The notes: generated by a model not told the origin, from the sequence alone. A stretch of DNA of 64,000 nucleotides from Caenorhabditis elegans (GCF_000002985.6 NC_003283.11:20709501-20773500), one strand, 5' to 3'. Positions 23,701-34,840 are shown, counted from the first letter of the stretch. Numbers and translations are program-made.

Positions 23701-26700
23701 CCATAATCATTTTTCTTGTAAAATAAAACTTTCTGATCTCACAGAGTTTGCAACAGCACAAGTTAAACTTTATATTCACGGCATCGCGTGTAGCGTATGC
23801 AATGAGAATGGATATTTGCAGAATCTGAATGGGTTCAGCAAGTTTTCAAATTTGAAAAATTTCAGTTCCAAATTTTAGTTCCAACTCCATGGTGTCAAAC
23901 CTGCTTATATTTGCTCAGGTTATTTTCACAATTTTTACAGTAATTTGTGTTTTATTCGATGCAACTCTTTTAATAAGCGTCGTTCATCAAAGATGCCTGA
24001 TCGGCTCGAAAAGCCCATTTGTGTACATTTTCTTCATGTCACTTGTGGGTATTTTGGGGAAACTTTGTGAACTGGCCATGGTCGATTCTTGGCCGATTGC
24101 TGAACTTGTAGATCCAGAAAATGGCTATGAAACCTATCGTCGATTTATCGGTAAAGAAGTCACATTTCTATTCACATTTTCCTACGTACTTCCCCTTTTC
24201 TTGAACTGGGTGATGACTTACCATCGAATCTCCATTTTTGTATCGCCGATCAAGGCAGCTGGGTGGTCTCCGAGTTGCGCCTTTTTGGATATTGTTCGAC
24301 GATTGGGGTGAGGAAATCCGCATATTCACATGAAACTATCTCGATTCTAGGTATTATTGATGGCCTGGTTATCGATACCATACTTTTCCGACTGCTCCAC
24401 AAACTTCAGTGCTTTAACGAGCAGAGTGGTTTCAGGTTGTGCTCCCGACAAACATCCGGTAACTACAGTAACCCTTTTGTTAGATTGTAAATTTGAACTT
24501 GAAGCTTACATTGTTTCAAAACAAATACTTGATTTATGTGCCGTTAGTTTCTATGCTGGTGAATTCATCTATAATCATATATCTCAAGTTGTCAAGGAAA
24601 ATGTCAGGAAAAACTGTTTTTTCTCGGAGCCACGTGAAACGAGAAAATATAATGATTCGTCAAGCACTGATCATTGGAATCTATCTGAGCGTCTACGAGA
24701 TACTGTATCTTCACTTGAGACTTTACCCCGTAAGATTTGCAGGTACATTTCCGCTTATAGGAAATTCCTTTCAGGAGCATTTCGAATCGCTACCCCTCCA
24801 AGTTCAGTCCATTTCATATGACCTCCGTTTGTTCGCAATCGGCTCGTTGAACTTCTTCGTTTACTTTTTGGTGACCAAGTCGATACGAAATCTAGTATTG
24901 AGAACTTTGGGATTCAGACAAGCAAATTTAATTGGACCTGTTACAGTATCTCATAGCTAGAAGATTATATGAATCAATTGCATAAATAAGATGTTTTATC
25001 CATCAATAATTTAATGAATAGTGAAACCTAGATATTTTGATATGATCAGATAACTTGATTCATCAAATTGCCGAATCTAGTTATCGACGAAATAGAAAAC
25101 ATATAGCTTCGGTGAAATGTTCTAACTTTGGTTTTTTTTCGTCATTTTTTCCCAATTTTTGGATTTTTCGAAAAACCGACCCAGCTTGACTTTTTTCCAA
25201 AAGCTCGAAAACCACGGTTCCACTAGCATAACCAATTATTTTCAGTGTTAATATTTCCATGTATCACATAAAAAATCCCGCGTCCGAAGAAGAATTAATA
25301 TTCAGCTGTGTGTTTATGTGTTTTGTAAAATGTGTTGACGCCATTACTGCGCCGCGGGTGATAATGAAGTTTTCTGAACAGATTCCGTATTCTGATTTTT
25401 GGAATATCTAAACATTCTCCAGGTCGATTTTCTCAATAATTTCTCTTCTCCAGGAACAACATTATTTCGATTTCTTTTAAAAATGATCTCCACTATCCCA
25501 GTTTTTCACGTAATTTCCCAATTTATATTCATCATCGTGGCTTCCCTGCTTCTGATTTTCGAATTTTTCCTGCTTTTTGCCACAATATCCCATCGAAATG
25601 ATACAAAATTCCCAGTTGCATATCTGATTGTAATGACAATTTGTGGGATAGTTTGTAAAATTGCATTCATAACAGATTTTACAACATATTTGTTCTTTCC
25701 AGAAGATATTTATACTGGTAAAGATCTAATATAGTATTAATTAAATAGCATTATTCGTTCAGAATACCGCCAATTCATCGGTAAAGAGATCACATTAGTG
25801 GGAACACTGTCATATTTCGTTCCCATGTGTGTTAGTGTTCTCATGACACTGAACCGTCTATTTATCGTGATAAAGCCAACAGATCAAGCGATTTTCAGTC
25901 AGAAACGGATATTTGTATATAGTTTTGGAATTCTGGTAGGACCACTTGGATCCCTGCCTTAAGTAGCATTTCAGATTTTCTGTCTGACGCTTCTGTTAAT
26001 TCCTTATTTTTCCGATTGTTCTGTTAACTTTTTGGCGAGTAGCCTAGAGTTTCAGACCGATTGTGCTCCTGACAAACATCCGGTAGGTCTGAAAAATCAA
26101 GCGATTTTAGTCCAAATTCCAGCTCATTTCAGGTCACGAGATTCACCAACGCCAATGCTATATGTATTCCAACAACGCTTCTCCTCGTGAATTTAGTAAT
26201 TATTATTCATTTGAAAGCAGTACGTCATTCTACATACACAAAGTTATTTCAAAAGACATCTGCAGTTGGTTCAAAACGAACTAGCCAATTGGCTCGGTGC
26301 CAGAAACGTCGTGAGCATGCTCTAATGCGTCAGACATTGGCTATTACCGTATACCTGTCCTTCTACGAAGTCGGTAGCTTTTTGATGAGAACGTTCCCGG
26401 TGATAATTTAAAAATTTTGAAAGTATACTGGAATACTTTTTTCAGATATTCTATCAAAACCTCCCCGAATCAATTCGCTCTGCATATTTCTATTTTCGTC
26501 TCGAGACTATATGCGCCATTACATTCTTCGTATACTTCATGGAGAGTCCGTCAATTAGGAAAACGCTTCTGGGACGATCGGACCCGAAGAAGAACAGTGG
26601 AGAACAACATGGAAATCCAAAGATTTCGACTATCACGTTAAGAATTTGAATGTTTTTTTTGTATAAAGGACTACAGAATATTATTTCTACTCAAAATTAG

Positions 26701-29700
26701 GTTAACTCCATTTTTCCCAAACCAAATTTCAAAACTAACCCCCTGATTCAACAAATCACTGAATGCATCCATTGAAACCTTCGCAGATCCCGTCGCCGCG
26801 TCACCAAATGCTGGTTTGTACGTATTCTGTGCTGAAACTCAAAATTGAATATACATATAAAATTTAAATCTAGCTTCTTACGTCTTGTTTGTTGCGTCTT
26901 TTGCGATACATTCTGCGTATTTTGAGGTGCCGCTTGTCTCTGTTCCGGATAATTTGACAAGAAAGCTTCAAAATCGGCCTGTGAATTCACTTGGGATACT
27001 GGCTTGGAATCTGAAACTTTTTTAAATTGAAAATAATATGAAATATATGAAAAACATACTCGATGCAGATGGGTTTCTCGTATTTGGCGGAGTAGATGTC
27101 GTTTGAGGCTTCATTGGTGAAAATCCGCCCAGTAAATCCGTATTTGACCAGGATGATGTTGCAGGACTCGCAGTGCTGAAATTATTTTTAGATTTGAAAA
27201 AAGGTCGGATCAGGGTTGGGCGGTAAACGATTTTTTTCAGACAAATCGGCAAATCGCCGGAATTGAAAATTTCGGCGAATCGGCAAACCTGCAAATTGCC
27301 GGAATTGAAAATTTCCGAGAAATCGGCAAACCGGGAAATTGCCCATTTGCCGAATTTGCCGAAAATTTCGGCAAACTTTGGTTTTGCACATTTTTTTTGG
27401 AAATTTTAGAATTTCAATCAGCAAAATAGTACGAATCTTATGAATGTTCCTAAATACAACTATTTTGAAAAGTAAGCAAATTCTACGAAGATGTCTAAAG
27501 AAAACAGGGAAAAATTTCAAAAAGGCATAGTTTGAAGTGTTTCCGTCTTATTTTAAAAAAATCGGCAAATTGCTAATTTGCCGATTTGCCGAATTTATAG
27601 ACAAAAACATTTGCCGATCGGCAAAAAATTGAAAACTGGGATTTTTTTTAGAAAACTCCAAAAATTCCAGGAAAAATTAAGAAAAGGCAACCGAAAAATG
27701 AAAAAAAAAACTACTTGAAAAATTTCGAAACGTATAAAAAATTATCAAAAGTTGATGATTTTTTATTTACTATTAGAATTTCCAAAGTGTCGGTTTTGAG
27801 AACAAAAAAAAATCGAAAAACGTTCGTTTTCAAATAGTTTTTTCCTCTTTTCCAAAAAAAAAATTGACACCTCAAATTGCTCGCAGAGCTAGTTGGCTTG
27901 ATTGGTGCTCCGAGATCAAAGTCCACTAAATTGGCGCCACTGGAACTATTATTGAAATGAGTGCTCGGAGCAGGTGCAGGAGCAGATGTTTCCGTGCCAA
28001 GGCCCAAAAGATCATCGATGGCTGTAGCTGGAGACGGATTTCTTCGGTTTTGAGAGCTCGTCATCGAATCGTAATCGGAGCTCGCCGGTGTTGGAGCCGA
28101 CAAAATCGGTGTTTCGTTGGCTGGTGAGAGTTTTTCAGTTCCTCCAATAGTGAATCCGTCGAGAAGATCAGCAGTGTGATGGGTTACGTCATCGTGGTGA
28201 TCCTGGATATGAGGGGAAAATTAGTTTTTTGGGTTAAATGACAGAAAATAGACCCTAATGACCGAATAAAACTGCAAAAATTTTTTTAATTCGAAATTTT
28301 TAAAGATTTTTTTTTCAATTTTTCAAATCTCAAAGAAAAATCCGAGTTAAATTTGAATTCCAGCGCAAATGAGTGACGTCATTTTCGATATTTTCGCGTT
28401 TTCTGGCTTATGTCGCCAGTTTTCCTGATTTTTCTTCTATATTTGATATAAAACACCTTTTGTCAATTTTTCAGACACTTTTCCGAGAACGGAAATTTCA
28501 AAATAGGTATTAAGAAATTTTCGTAAAAGTGTTCGAAAATTTGACAAACAAAGTTTATAATCAAATACAGAAAATAAAAATTAAAGGTAGAGTAGCGCCA
28601 GTGGGGAAATTGTTAAAAACCACTACTTTGGCCCCAAAATGACCAAATATCATGATACAACTTTTCAAAAAGTTTTTGAAATTTTTTTTTAACTGTCAAA
28701 AAGTGGCAATTACTCAGTTTTTGCCACTCATAATTTTGGAAGTCGACCAAAAAAAAATGTTTTTCGACTATTTTTATGTTTCTATTTTGTTTAAATTCTT
28801 TTTATTTAAACATTGTAGGGGTCGAAACATGCGAAACATGCGAAATTTCTTTAAATTTCCTCAAAAGCTCGTATTTTTCAGAATTTTGGCAATTTGCCAA
28901 AACTTTGACCGGAAATTATGAAAAATCTAAAAATTTTTGGAGTGTTTTATTATGATATTCAGTCGTTTTGGATCATTTTGAGTGCATTTAGACAAAATAC
29001 CCAATGGCGCTACTCCACCTTTAAGAATTAAAAAAAAATTTCACTGTCTGTACTCCACCTTCAAAAACTTTTCGTAAAATTGCAAAAAAATATTTTTCAA
29101 TTCCAAAAAATTCAAATTTTTCACTAAAAAGTCTAGGTATATTTTTTTTGGATTTAAAAAATTGAGTTTTCGCATAACAATTTTCTTGCAAAAAAACCAA
29201 AATAGATTTTCAGTTATATCCTTACAAGAAGTGTCGAATCCCTTTGCTCCCTGAAATGATGAGGTTCTTGTCTGTCTTCAAACTGCAAAGAATCAAAGAA
29301 ATTGCCTTGCGATGAGGATGTCTCGGCTGCTTTTGTGCCTGATTTTGACCGAGCACTTCGAAGAATCGGCGACTCGTCTTCTGAATCTACATCGCCATAT
29401 GATCGTTGATAGCCATCTAGAAATTAGATGTTTTTTTTTATTTGAAATTGTTTTAATTTTACCCAATTCTCTGTCATTTCTGACACACAATAATTTATAT
29501 CTATCGAACTGGAATGTGTTGAGCGTTGGCATTCGTCGCGTGGCAAAGTTGACAATCATTCTGTAGTTTAGATTTTTTTTTGAGAAGTTTCATAATGAAA
29601 TTTGTTCATTTGAGCAGATTTTAGGTATATACGTTCAAAATCGTCTGAACCGTTAGTCCCCTTTTTAATAATATTCAAAACCTAAAAACTCCGGGCAAAA

Positions 29701-32700
29701 TGAAAGAATCAATTTTTTTCGAGATTTCTCAAAATATACGAAAAGTATCGATTAACGCCATTCGTGTACTAGTCGAGGAGAAGTGTGCATTAATATTTTT
29801 TCTCACAGTTGTTTAAACGGTTTTTGACTCAAAAAAAAGTGAAAAGAATATCCAAAATGATTCAAATCCTTTGCAAAAAAAATGACGATTCTCCTCGAGG
29901 AGTACACGAGCAGCGTAAGTCGACATCAGTCTTTTATTTTAAAAAATGGTTTAAATCAGCCAAAACTGAAAGGTTCAATCGAGCTCTCCAGAGTCGAAAA
30001 ATAGAAAGAAAATAATGAAAAAAGATAGAAAATGGGTTGGTCCGGAAGTCCCAAGACTATCGAATTTCCGTCCAATTTTCTATTTTTTTTTTTCTCTTTT
30101 CCTTTTCCTTGCCTAGCAAAACGAAGAAAATGGAGAGAACTTCTTTGGTCCTTTTAACCTAATTTAAAAGGAAATGGAACTCTTTTTTCCCTCGAAAACT
30201 GAATTTAAACTTTAAGAACCTCAAATCCTGAACTGGCATAGCTGAGGCGATCATTTTGGATACATCCATTTCAGAAGACGTAAAAATGATCGATGAGTCT
30301 TCCGAATGCAACAGTTGTGTGTTGAATTTGGAAGCGAGGATCGGGTGCTTCTGGAAACATTTGAAATTGGAAACTTTTGTGACGAAACGTGCGGAAAAAA
30401 CTTTTTGAAAGGAAGGGGTATACTAGAAACTACAAAGTACACATTAAATAGTATAATTGGGTATTCACGTGATGACGAAAAATGCAAAAATATATTTCTA
30501 TACAATTGTTCCCTTATTCATGTGTGTAAAAAAATGTTTAAAAAAAAAACACATGCATTTTTCGCCATTTTTCTGCATTCTCAGCATGTGAAGTGGGCAG
30601 TCGACCGATGTAGAAAAATGTCGAAAAATGCATGCGTTTTTTAAAACATTTTTCTGCACACATGAATAGGGAGATAACTGTATAAAAATACATTTTTGCA
30701 TTTTTCGTCATCACATGAATAACCCCATATTAATTTATTTAATAAGAATTACATTCAACTTTATGTTTGAAGGAAAGGCGAATGACGCTCTGTCCAAATT
30801 GCTAATTACAAACTTCTAATTTGTCGATCACTATTCTCAAATGCGCATTTTCCGTTTAGTTTTAAAAAACTCAGCTCCAGCTCAAAAAAGAAATGCAGTG
30901 TCCGAAAATAACGAAAACTAGTGAAAAATGACCACTTATACATGTTGAATGTCCAGCTAACGGACGAGATGACTAATGAATCTAAGAGAGGGTCCAGGAT
31001 GTTCTACTTAGATAGTCAATAACTTTTTTATTTTCAGGAAAAAAAGATAATGGGATAAGCAAAGTATGTTTATTGAATGGGATTAATTATCTTTAGTTGA
31101 CGTGGAAGATTAAGAATTATAATATAATAAATGACGAAAATCTGCCAAAAATTGCAATTATCGTATTTCAGCTATTAATCTTACATAGTGCACTAACTTG
31201 TTGCCACAGCTAATTTGGACATTTAGGTAGGTGAATTCATGCACGTTTTTAGAGATAACGAATTTGCAAGCGTTCAAAAGAAAAGGACATGTCGGGAAAA
31301 TTTGTTTGTTGTTTTTTTAAATTTCATTTATCAAGTGTTTTGCCAAATATTGATAGTTTCCAAATTCGGCGCAGTGAAACCAGGGGTGGGCGGCAATTGC
31401 CATTCGGCAATTTTTATCTTGTCGACAATCGGCAAATCGGCAAAATTCAATTCCGACAATTTGCCGGTTTGCCGGAATGTTTAGAGGGATTTTATAAGAC
31501 GGAAACACTTAAAGCTGTGCCTTTTTGAATTTTTTTTTCGTTATTTTAAAGGTATTTTTATAGAATTTGCCTCATTTTCCAAAATTGATGTAGGAGCATT
31601 TATAGGATTCGTACAACTTTCAAAACAAAAAAGGAAAATCACAATTTGCCAACAATTTTCGTCAATTCCGATTTTCCGGCAAATTGGCCATTTGCAGATT
31701 TGCAGGAAATTTTTCATTCCGTCAATTGGTCGATTTGCCGGAAAAATCGTTTGCTACCCACCATGATTGGTGCCGTATGTAAAAATTACGGTAAGGGAAT
31801 TACCAAAATCTCTTTTAAAAAAATGTCAAAAACAGAAGAAAAGCCTTCGAGTAGAGGATATGACACCAAATAGAGCTATTGAAAGAAGAAATGTGCCGGA
31901 AAATCCACATAAACCTGTGAACCCTCTAAGCTATCCATAATGGGGTTCTGGGTACAACAATAAGCCGTCGTGGTCTCTTTCTCAGTCGAATGCTTTCTCA
32001 TTTAGTTATTGTTCAGTCATATTCTTTCATCCAAATGAGGCGGCGGGAAAACGGACAGACGAAGAATCTCATTTCGAATAGGTAAACAGACATAGTACAC
32101 GGCACGGGGAGAGTAGTAGGTCAGTCGGATGTGAAAGGTTTCCCGTTACTAGGGAAGATGGCCGGTTGGCTACTACTGCAGGTGTTGTATTGGACCGGTT
32201 TTCGGATTAATCATTATTAATTGAGGTAAATGTGCTGGTTTTTCACTGAAAAACAGGTGGGTAGTATTGGTATTGAACCGGAAAAACTAAAAACCACACA
32301 TGCTTTTGGTTGAATTCAAGAAAACTTTAGGTCTTGAAGAAAGCAAAACAGCAAGCTCAAACAAAAAGAGCAATGACGAAAACACGTAGAGACAGCGGCG
32401 GGCTTTCTGGAAAAAGTAAGACCCTGGGTATTCAAGTGGACCCCGTTCACTTTGCCATTGAAGGAAAATATCAATTTTTGCACTAATTTGAATGCAAAAT
32501 GTATTGTTTAAAACATGTGTGGACGGCAATTGCCATTCGGCAATTTTTTGTTGACAAATTTGGCAATTTGTCGGTTTGCCGGAAATTTTCAATTCCGGCA
32601 AATTGCCGATTTGCCAAAAGTTTTCAATTCCGGAACTTCGCCGATTTGACAGAAGTTTCAATTCCGGCAATTTGCCGATTTACCGGACAATATCGTTTGC

Positions 32701-34819
32701 CGCCCACCCCTGGTTTAAACCATTTCTCTAAAACATTCCTAGTGAAAGAATTCATGAACAATAACTTTGGTTTCTAGAAAGATTACGTTTAACATAACGC
32801 CATAGACGTTTCTAGAACTTTTAGCAAAATTCTGCAGAAATTTGTCACATTTTGCAATTTCCATGTCCCCAGGGGGCCAACCTACCACATCGGACTTCTT
32901 TCCCAAGAAAATAACCACATCGTCAACTGTTTCAGTGGATTCCATATTGAAAACGAGTTGTCCTTGTCGATTTCGGCAGGAGTTTGCTGAGAATTCCACA
33001 ACTTTCAGTTGATTTATACCTTGCTGAATTGCAACGTAGAGATCTCCGTCGATTAGGAGAGTTCCGGGTTCCAGGATTATTTGATTTAATATTGCGCCGG
33101 ATTGTAGTTGCTGAAAATTATGATTTTTATACTAAATTTTTTTCGAGTTTCGCTGAAATTTGAAAAATGTGTATATGATACTTTTTTTTCTTTAAAAGTT
33201 TGTATTCTTTAATTAAAGGGGAGTAGAGTTTTTGGGTATTTTGCTTTTTTCAAAATTTTTTTATGGCTGGTCAACATTTCGAAAAAAAAATGCAAATTTT
33301 GCTAAAATCTGAAATCAAAATTAGACTCTTTTTTTCTTTTGTTATAATTTTTTGAAAATTTTTGCTTTTTTCTCCAACATAGACTGACTACGCTAAATAT
33401 TTGATAATTTCCATCTAATTTTTGGCCATTTTAATCTCAGTTTTTACTTAAAATGTGCGAATTAGCTATTGTTATTCCGAATTTTTCAAAATTCCTACTT
33501 AAAGGCGAACGGATGAGTTCGGATGAGTCTCGCCGCGAAAAGCACAATTTTAACAGCTTTTCTTGTTTTTTTTTTGAGTGTTATAAATGTCTTTTTTCGA
33601 TTTGGTTCAAAATCAAGAATTTTAGTCGAATACAAAAAAATTCCGATATTTTCTGTGAAACATACAATTTTTTGGTAATTTTAAATTTTTTGGTAAAATC
33701 CGTTTTTTGATAAAATCCGTTTTTTGATAATTTTTATTGAAAAAGCTATTTATTTCGGTTTTTTTCCTCAGTTTTTGCTTAAAATGTGTGCTTTTCTCTG
33801 AATTGAAAATCTCCCATTCTTTTTTTGATTTCCTTTTTTAAAAATAACAATTACCTGCCGCCGTGCGTGATATTTACAGACGTGTTTAGTTTGTTCCAAA
33901 AATAAATGATATGTAACTGGAAGGCGATCAAATCGATTCGGAAGTGAATCCGACATAAACTCGGAGACTCTTGAGATGGTACGAGAAGCGATAAGGCAGA
34001 AGGCAGCGGTTATTTGAACGTTTTCTGAAAAAAATTGAGCTTTAAATATAGAATTCTAATTTAAAAAATCAAAAATAGTACCATCATTTCCAAAAATCAC
34101 AATTGCCGCGTCATTAGTTAGCAAGCAATACTCGTTGAGAATCTGAAATTTATTGAAAATTATTTTAAATATATATTTTTAATAGAGAAATTACCGGTAC
34201 TAATGCCTGAATTGTTGGATATTTCGGAAGTCCACCTTTTGCCGCACTTCCCAACGGAACATGAACTGATTTTGCATAGCCATCCAGCTTCAGTGGTCTG
34301 AATTTATTAGAAATTATTTTTTGTGAACATTTTCGAGTTTTCTAAACTTACTCAGCATGAACATTAACCACTACATACGGTTGACAATCAATCATTTCTC
34401 GAACGACGGCCGTTTCTGCTTTGAGCAGTCCTTCTTTCGATTTGTGCAACGTGTCGGCGAGCACAATCCGATTAGTGAGCCACGTGAGGCGGATATCGTC
34501 ATCGCGGTGCTCGGGCTGAATTTAAAACAATTATTGCTTTAAAAAAATGTAAACTTTGCTAAAAATTGACCAAATTTCAGCCGAAAACCTCACCGGCGTC
34601 GTGGCTCCTTGACTTTTGTGCTCTTTCACCAGAGACTTCCCGAAATTCTTCAAATTTTTCGCCAAACTCGATCCTTGACCCTTCAGCGACTCCATTAGAC
34701 CGAACGCAGACGTCGTAGCTTGCTGAAAGATAAAAATATCGAATTTTATAGTTTTATAAGCAAAATTTCGCAACCTGGGTCCATTTCTTCTGTGCTGGAG
34801 GTTCTTCGTCAAATACCAT
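20769..34819 (-). CDS. dnj-25: Auxilin: PTEN-like/C2 region, clathrin-binding motifs and C-terminal J domain
   Basis: Exons found: 34775-34819, 34594-34722, 34352-34515, 34195-34297, 34082-34142, 33855-34024, 32886-33110, then 29463-29560, 29226-29416, 27871-28202, 27060-27175, 26882-27010, 26740-26831, 22118-22213, 21690-21818, 20769-20912. Auxilin recruits Hsc70 through its J domain to strip clathrin from vesicles. The last exon carries the J domain with [14 protein letters not shown], including the HPD tripeptide that triggers the Hsc70 ATPase. The middle is low-complexity Ser/Pro/Asn with several DLL motifs ([29 protein letters not shown]), the kind that bind clathrin and adaptors. The N-terminal third resembles a PTEN-like domain plus C2 domain, with no kinase domain. 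Phases do not match between 32886 and 29560, so one exon (length 2 mod 3) is missing from my model. A 4.5-kb intron contains three receptor genes. Confidence 0.92.
21895..21940. repeat. CGGCAAAT-family repeat fragment
   Basis: GGGATGGGCAGCTCCGGCAA followed by ATCGGCAAACCGGCAATTTT is a short, degraded end of the family, in the dnj-25 intron between exons 22118-22213 and 21690-21818. Confidence 0.7.
22587..23706 (+). CDS. Serpentine (7TM) chemoreceptor 1 of a nested cluster (320 aa)
   Basis: Four exons (22587-22833, 22887-23062, 23120-23464, 23512-23706) join in frame to 320 residues. Hydrophobic segments start at the N-terminus ([20 protein letters not shown]) and continue through the chain, consistent with seven membrane spans. 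Landmarks shared with the next two genes are the WPISE segment, a YRQLIG start to span three or four, an [10 protein letters not shown] motif after it, the extracellular CAPDRHP, and a final span ending near FVLTKSTRA. These are nematode-type chemoreceptors, probably on sensory cilia; ligand unknown. The family may be class srxa or a close relative, but I cannot settle the class from sequence alone. The gene lies inside a dnj-25 intron, opposite strand. AATAAA is at 23722-23727. Confidence 0.87.
23889..24960 (+). pseudogene. Serpentine chemoreceptor 2 of the cluster, frameshifted in the middle
   Basis: Exons by homology to its neighbours are 23889-24307, 24351-24458, 24505-24729 and 24775-24960. 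The first stays open through the conserved [10 protein letters not shown] motif (to about 24255). The homologous continuation ([11 protein letters not shown], matching [11 protein letters not shown] of receptor 3) is in another frame, and the summed coding length of 938 nt is 2 mod 3. A net 1-nt loss (or 2-nt gain) between about 24250 and 24275 explains this. Everything downstream ([36 protein letters not shown]) is intact with good splice sites, so the decay is recent. An alternative is a weak donor GTTCGA at 24294, which would splice around the shift and give a 307-residue protein lacking part of a membrane segment. Membrane-sensor role as for receptor 1, if made at all. Confidence 0.72.
25483..26649 (+). 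CDS. Serpentine (7TM) chemoreceptor 3 of the nested cluster (328 aa)
   Basis: Five exons (25483-25717, 25763-25935, 25975-26082, 26133-26399, 26446-26649) join in frame to TGA at 26647-26649. The start at 25483 places the first hydrophobic segment ([20 protein letters not shown]) at the N-terminus as in the neighbours; an in-frame ATG at 25399 would add 28 residues and is less likely. Shared landmarks are [36 protein letters not shown] and a last span with [13 protein letters not shown]. It is more diverged than receptors 1 and 2 but has the same exon phases; the 108-nt third exon is the same length as in receptor 2, and receptor 1 lacks the intron after CAPDRHP. Sits in the dnj-25 intron, only 90 nt from the exon at 26740. 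Confidence 0.87.
27205..27625. repeat. CGGCAAAT-family element in a dnj-25 intron
   Basis: Begins GGGTTGGGCGGTAAACG near 27208 with CGGCAAATCGCC units to 27360, then an internal spacer and inverted units (TTGCCGATTTGCCGAA) at 27555-27625. Same family and similar internal spacer (ATAGTACGAATCTTATGAAT) as the copy at 7620-7650. Confidence 0.8.
28337..28560. repeat. Truncated copy of the GCGCAAATGAGTGACGTCA inverted repeat
   Basis: One arm (GAATTCCAGCGCAAATGAG onward) matches 554-640 and 59887-60030 over more than 100 nt. The opposite arm is cut short near 28560, where a different palindromic element begins at 28586. Confidence 0.7.
28586..29022. repeat. Inverted-repeat element (GGTAGAGTAGCGCCA / TGGCGCTACTCCACC ends)
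   Basis: The left end GGTAGAGTAGCGCCAGTGGG and the right end AATGGCGCTACTCCACCTTT are complementary, with internal arms around CCAAATATCATGATA and TATGATATTCAGTCGTTTTG. Related copies lie at 61880-62230 and partly at 62925-62960. MITE-like, within the dnj-25 intron 28203-29225. Confidence 0.82.
30459..30726. repeat. Large inverted repeat (GGGTATTCACGTGATGACG ends)
   Basis: The left arm begins GGGTATTCACGTGATGACGA and the right arm ends CGTCATCACATGAATAACCC. The arms are roughly 110-120 nt each and pair nearly throughout (AAAATGCAAAAATATATTT with its complement, TTATTCATGTGTG with CACACATGAATA), around a short centre near 30590. Palindromic mobile element in the unresolved dnj-25 intron. Confidence 0.85.
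31377..31768. repeat. CGGCAAAT-family element with both ends
   Basis: Opens with ACCAGGGGTGGGCGGCAA at 31379 and closes with CGTTTGCTACCCACCATGAT near 31766. The ends are inverted CGGCAA/TTGCCG units, and the core contains the family spacer (TTATAGGATTCGTACAAC). A near-complete copy in a dnj-25 intron. Confidence 0.8.
32515..32716. repeat. Short CGGCAAAT-family element
   Basis: Starts GTGTGGACGGCAATTGCC and ends GTTTGCCGCCCACCCCTGG, flanked by GTTTAAA-like sequence on both sides (TTGTTTAAAACA at about 32504, TGGTTTAAACCA at about 32712). About 200 nt, internal spacer deleted. Confidence 0.8.
33660..33742. repeat. Short tandem repeat, 17-nt unit
   Basis: TTTTTTGGTAAAATCCG, TTTTTTGATAAAATCCG and TTTTTTGATAATTTTTA follow one another after a related unit, in the dnj-25 intron between exons 33855-34024 and 32886-33110. 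Confidence 0.7.
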
Positions 34820-34840
34820 CGGATTTATACTGGAAATTAC
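34820..34840 (-). promoter_or_regulatory. Likely trans-splice (SL) acceptor of dnj-25
   Basis: On the minus strand TAGTAATTTCCAG lies 10 nt upstream of the ATG at 34819, with the leader TATAAATCCG between them. No upstream coding exon fits, so this is best read as the spliced-leader acceptor. Confidence 0.5.

Noticed and set aside
30140..30205. A 40-nt candidate dnj-25 exon (ATTCAG acceptor, GTTAAA donor on minus)
   Set aside because: Length is 1 mod 3, and the alternative phase meets TAA before the donor.
30251..30644. Overlapping open frames on both strands around 30300-30640
   Set aside because: They run into the inverted repeat at 30459-30726. No homology or splice context that fits dnj-25 phases.
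31184..31210. A 25-nt segment with good minus-strand splice signals (TTAG acceptor, GTAAG donor) as the missing dnj-25 exon
   Set aside because: Length is 1 mod 3; the gap needs 2 mod 3, and using the alternative phase creates a stop codon.
32792..32820. Another 25-nt candidate exon for dnj-25 (TTCTAG acceptor, GTAATC donor on minus)
   Set aside because: Wrong length modulo 3 and a stop in the alternative frame.
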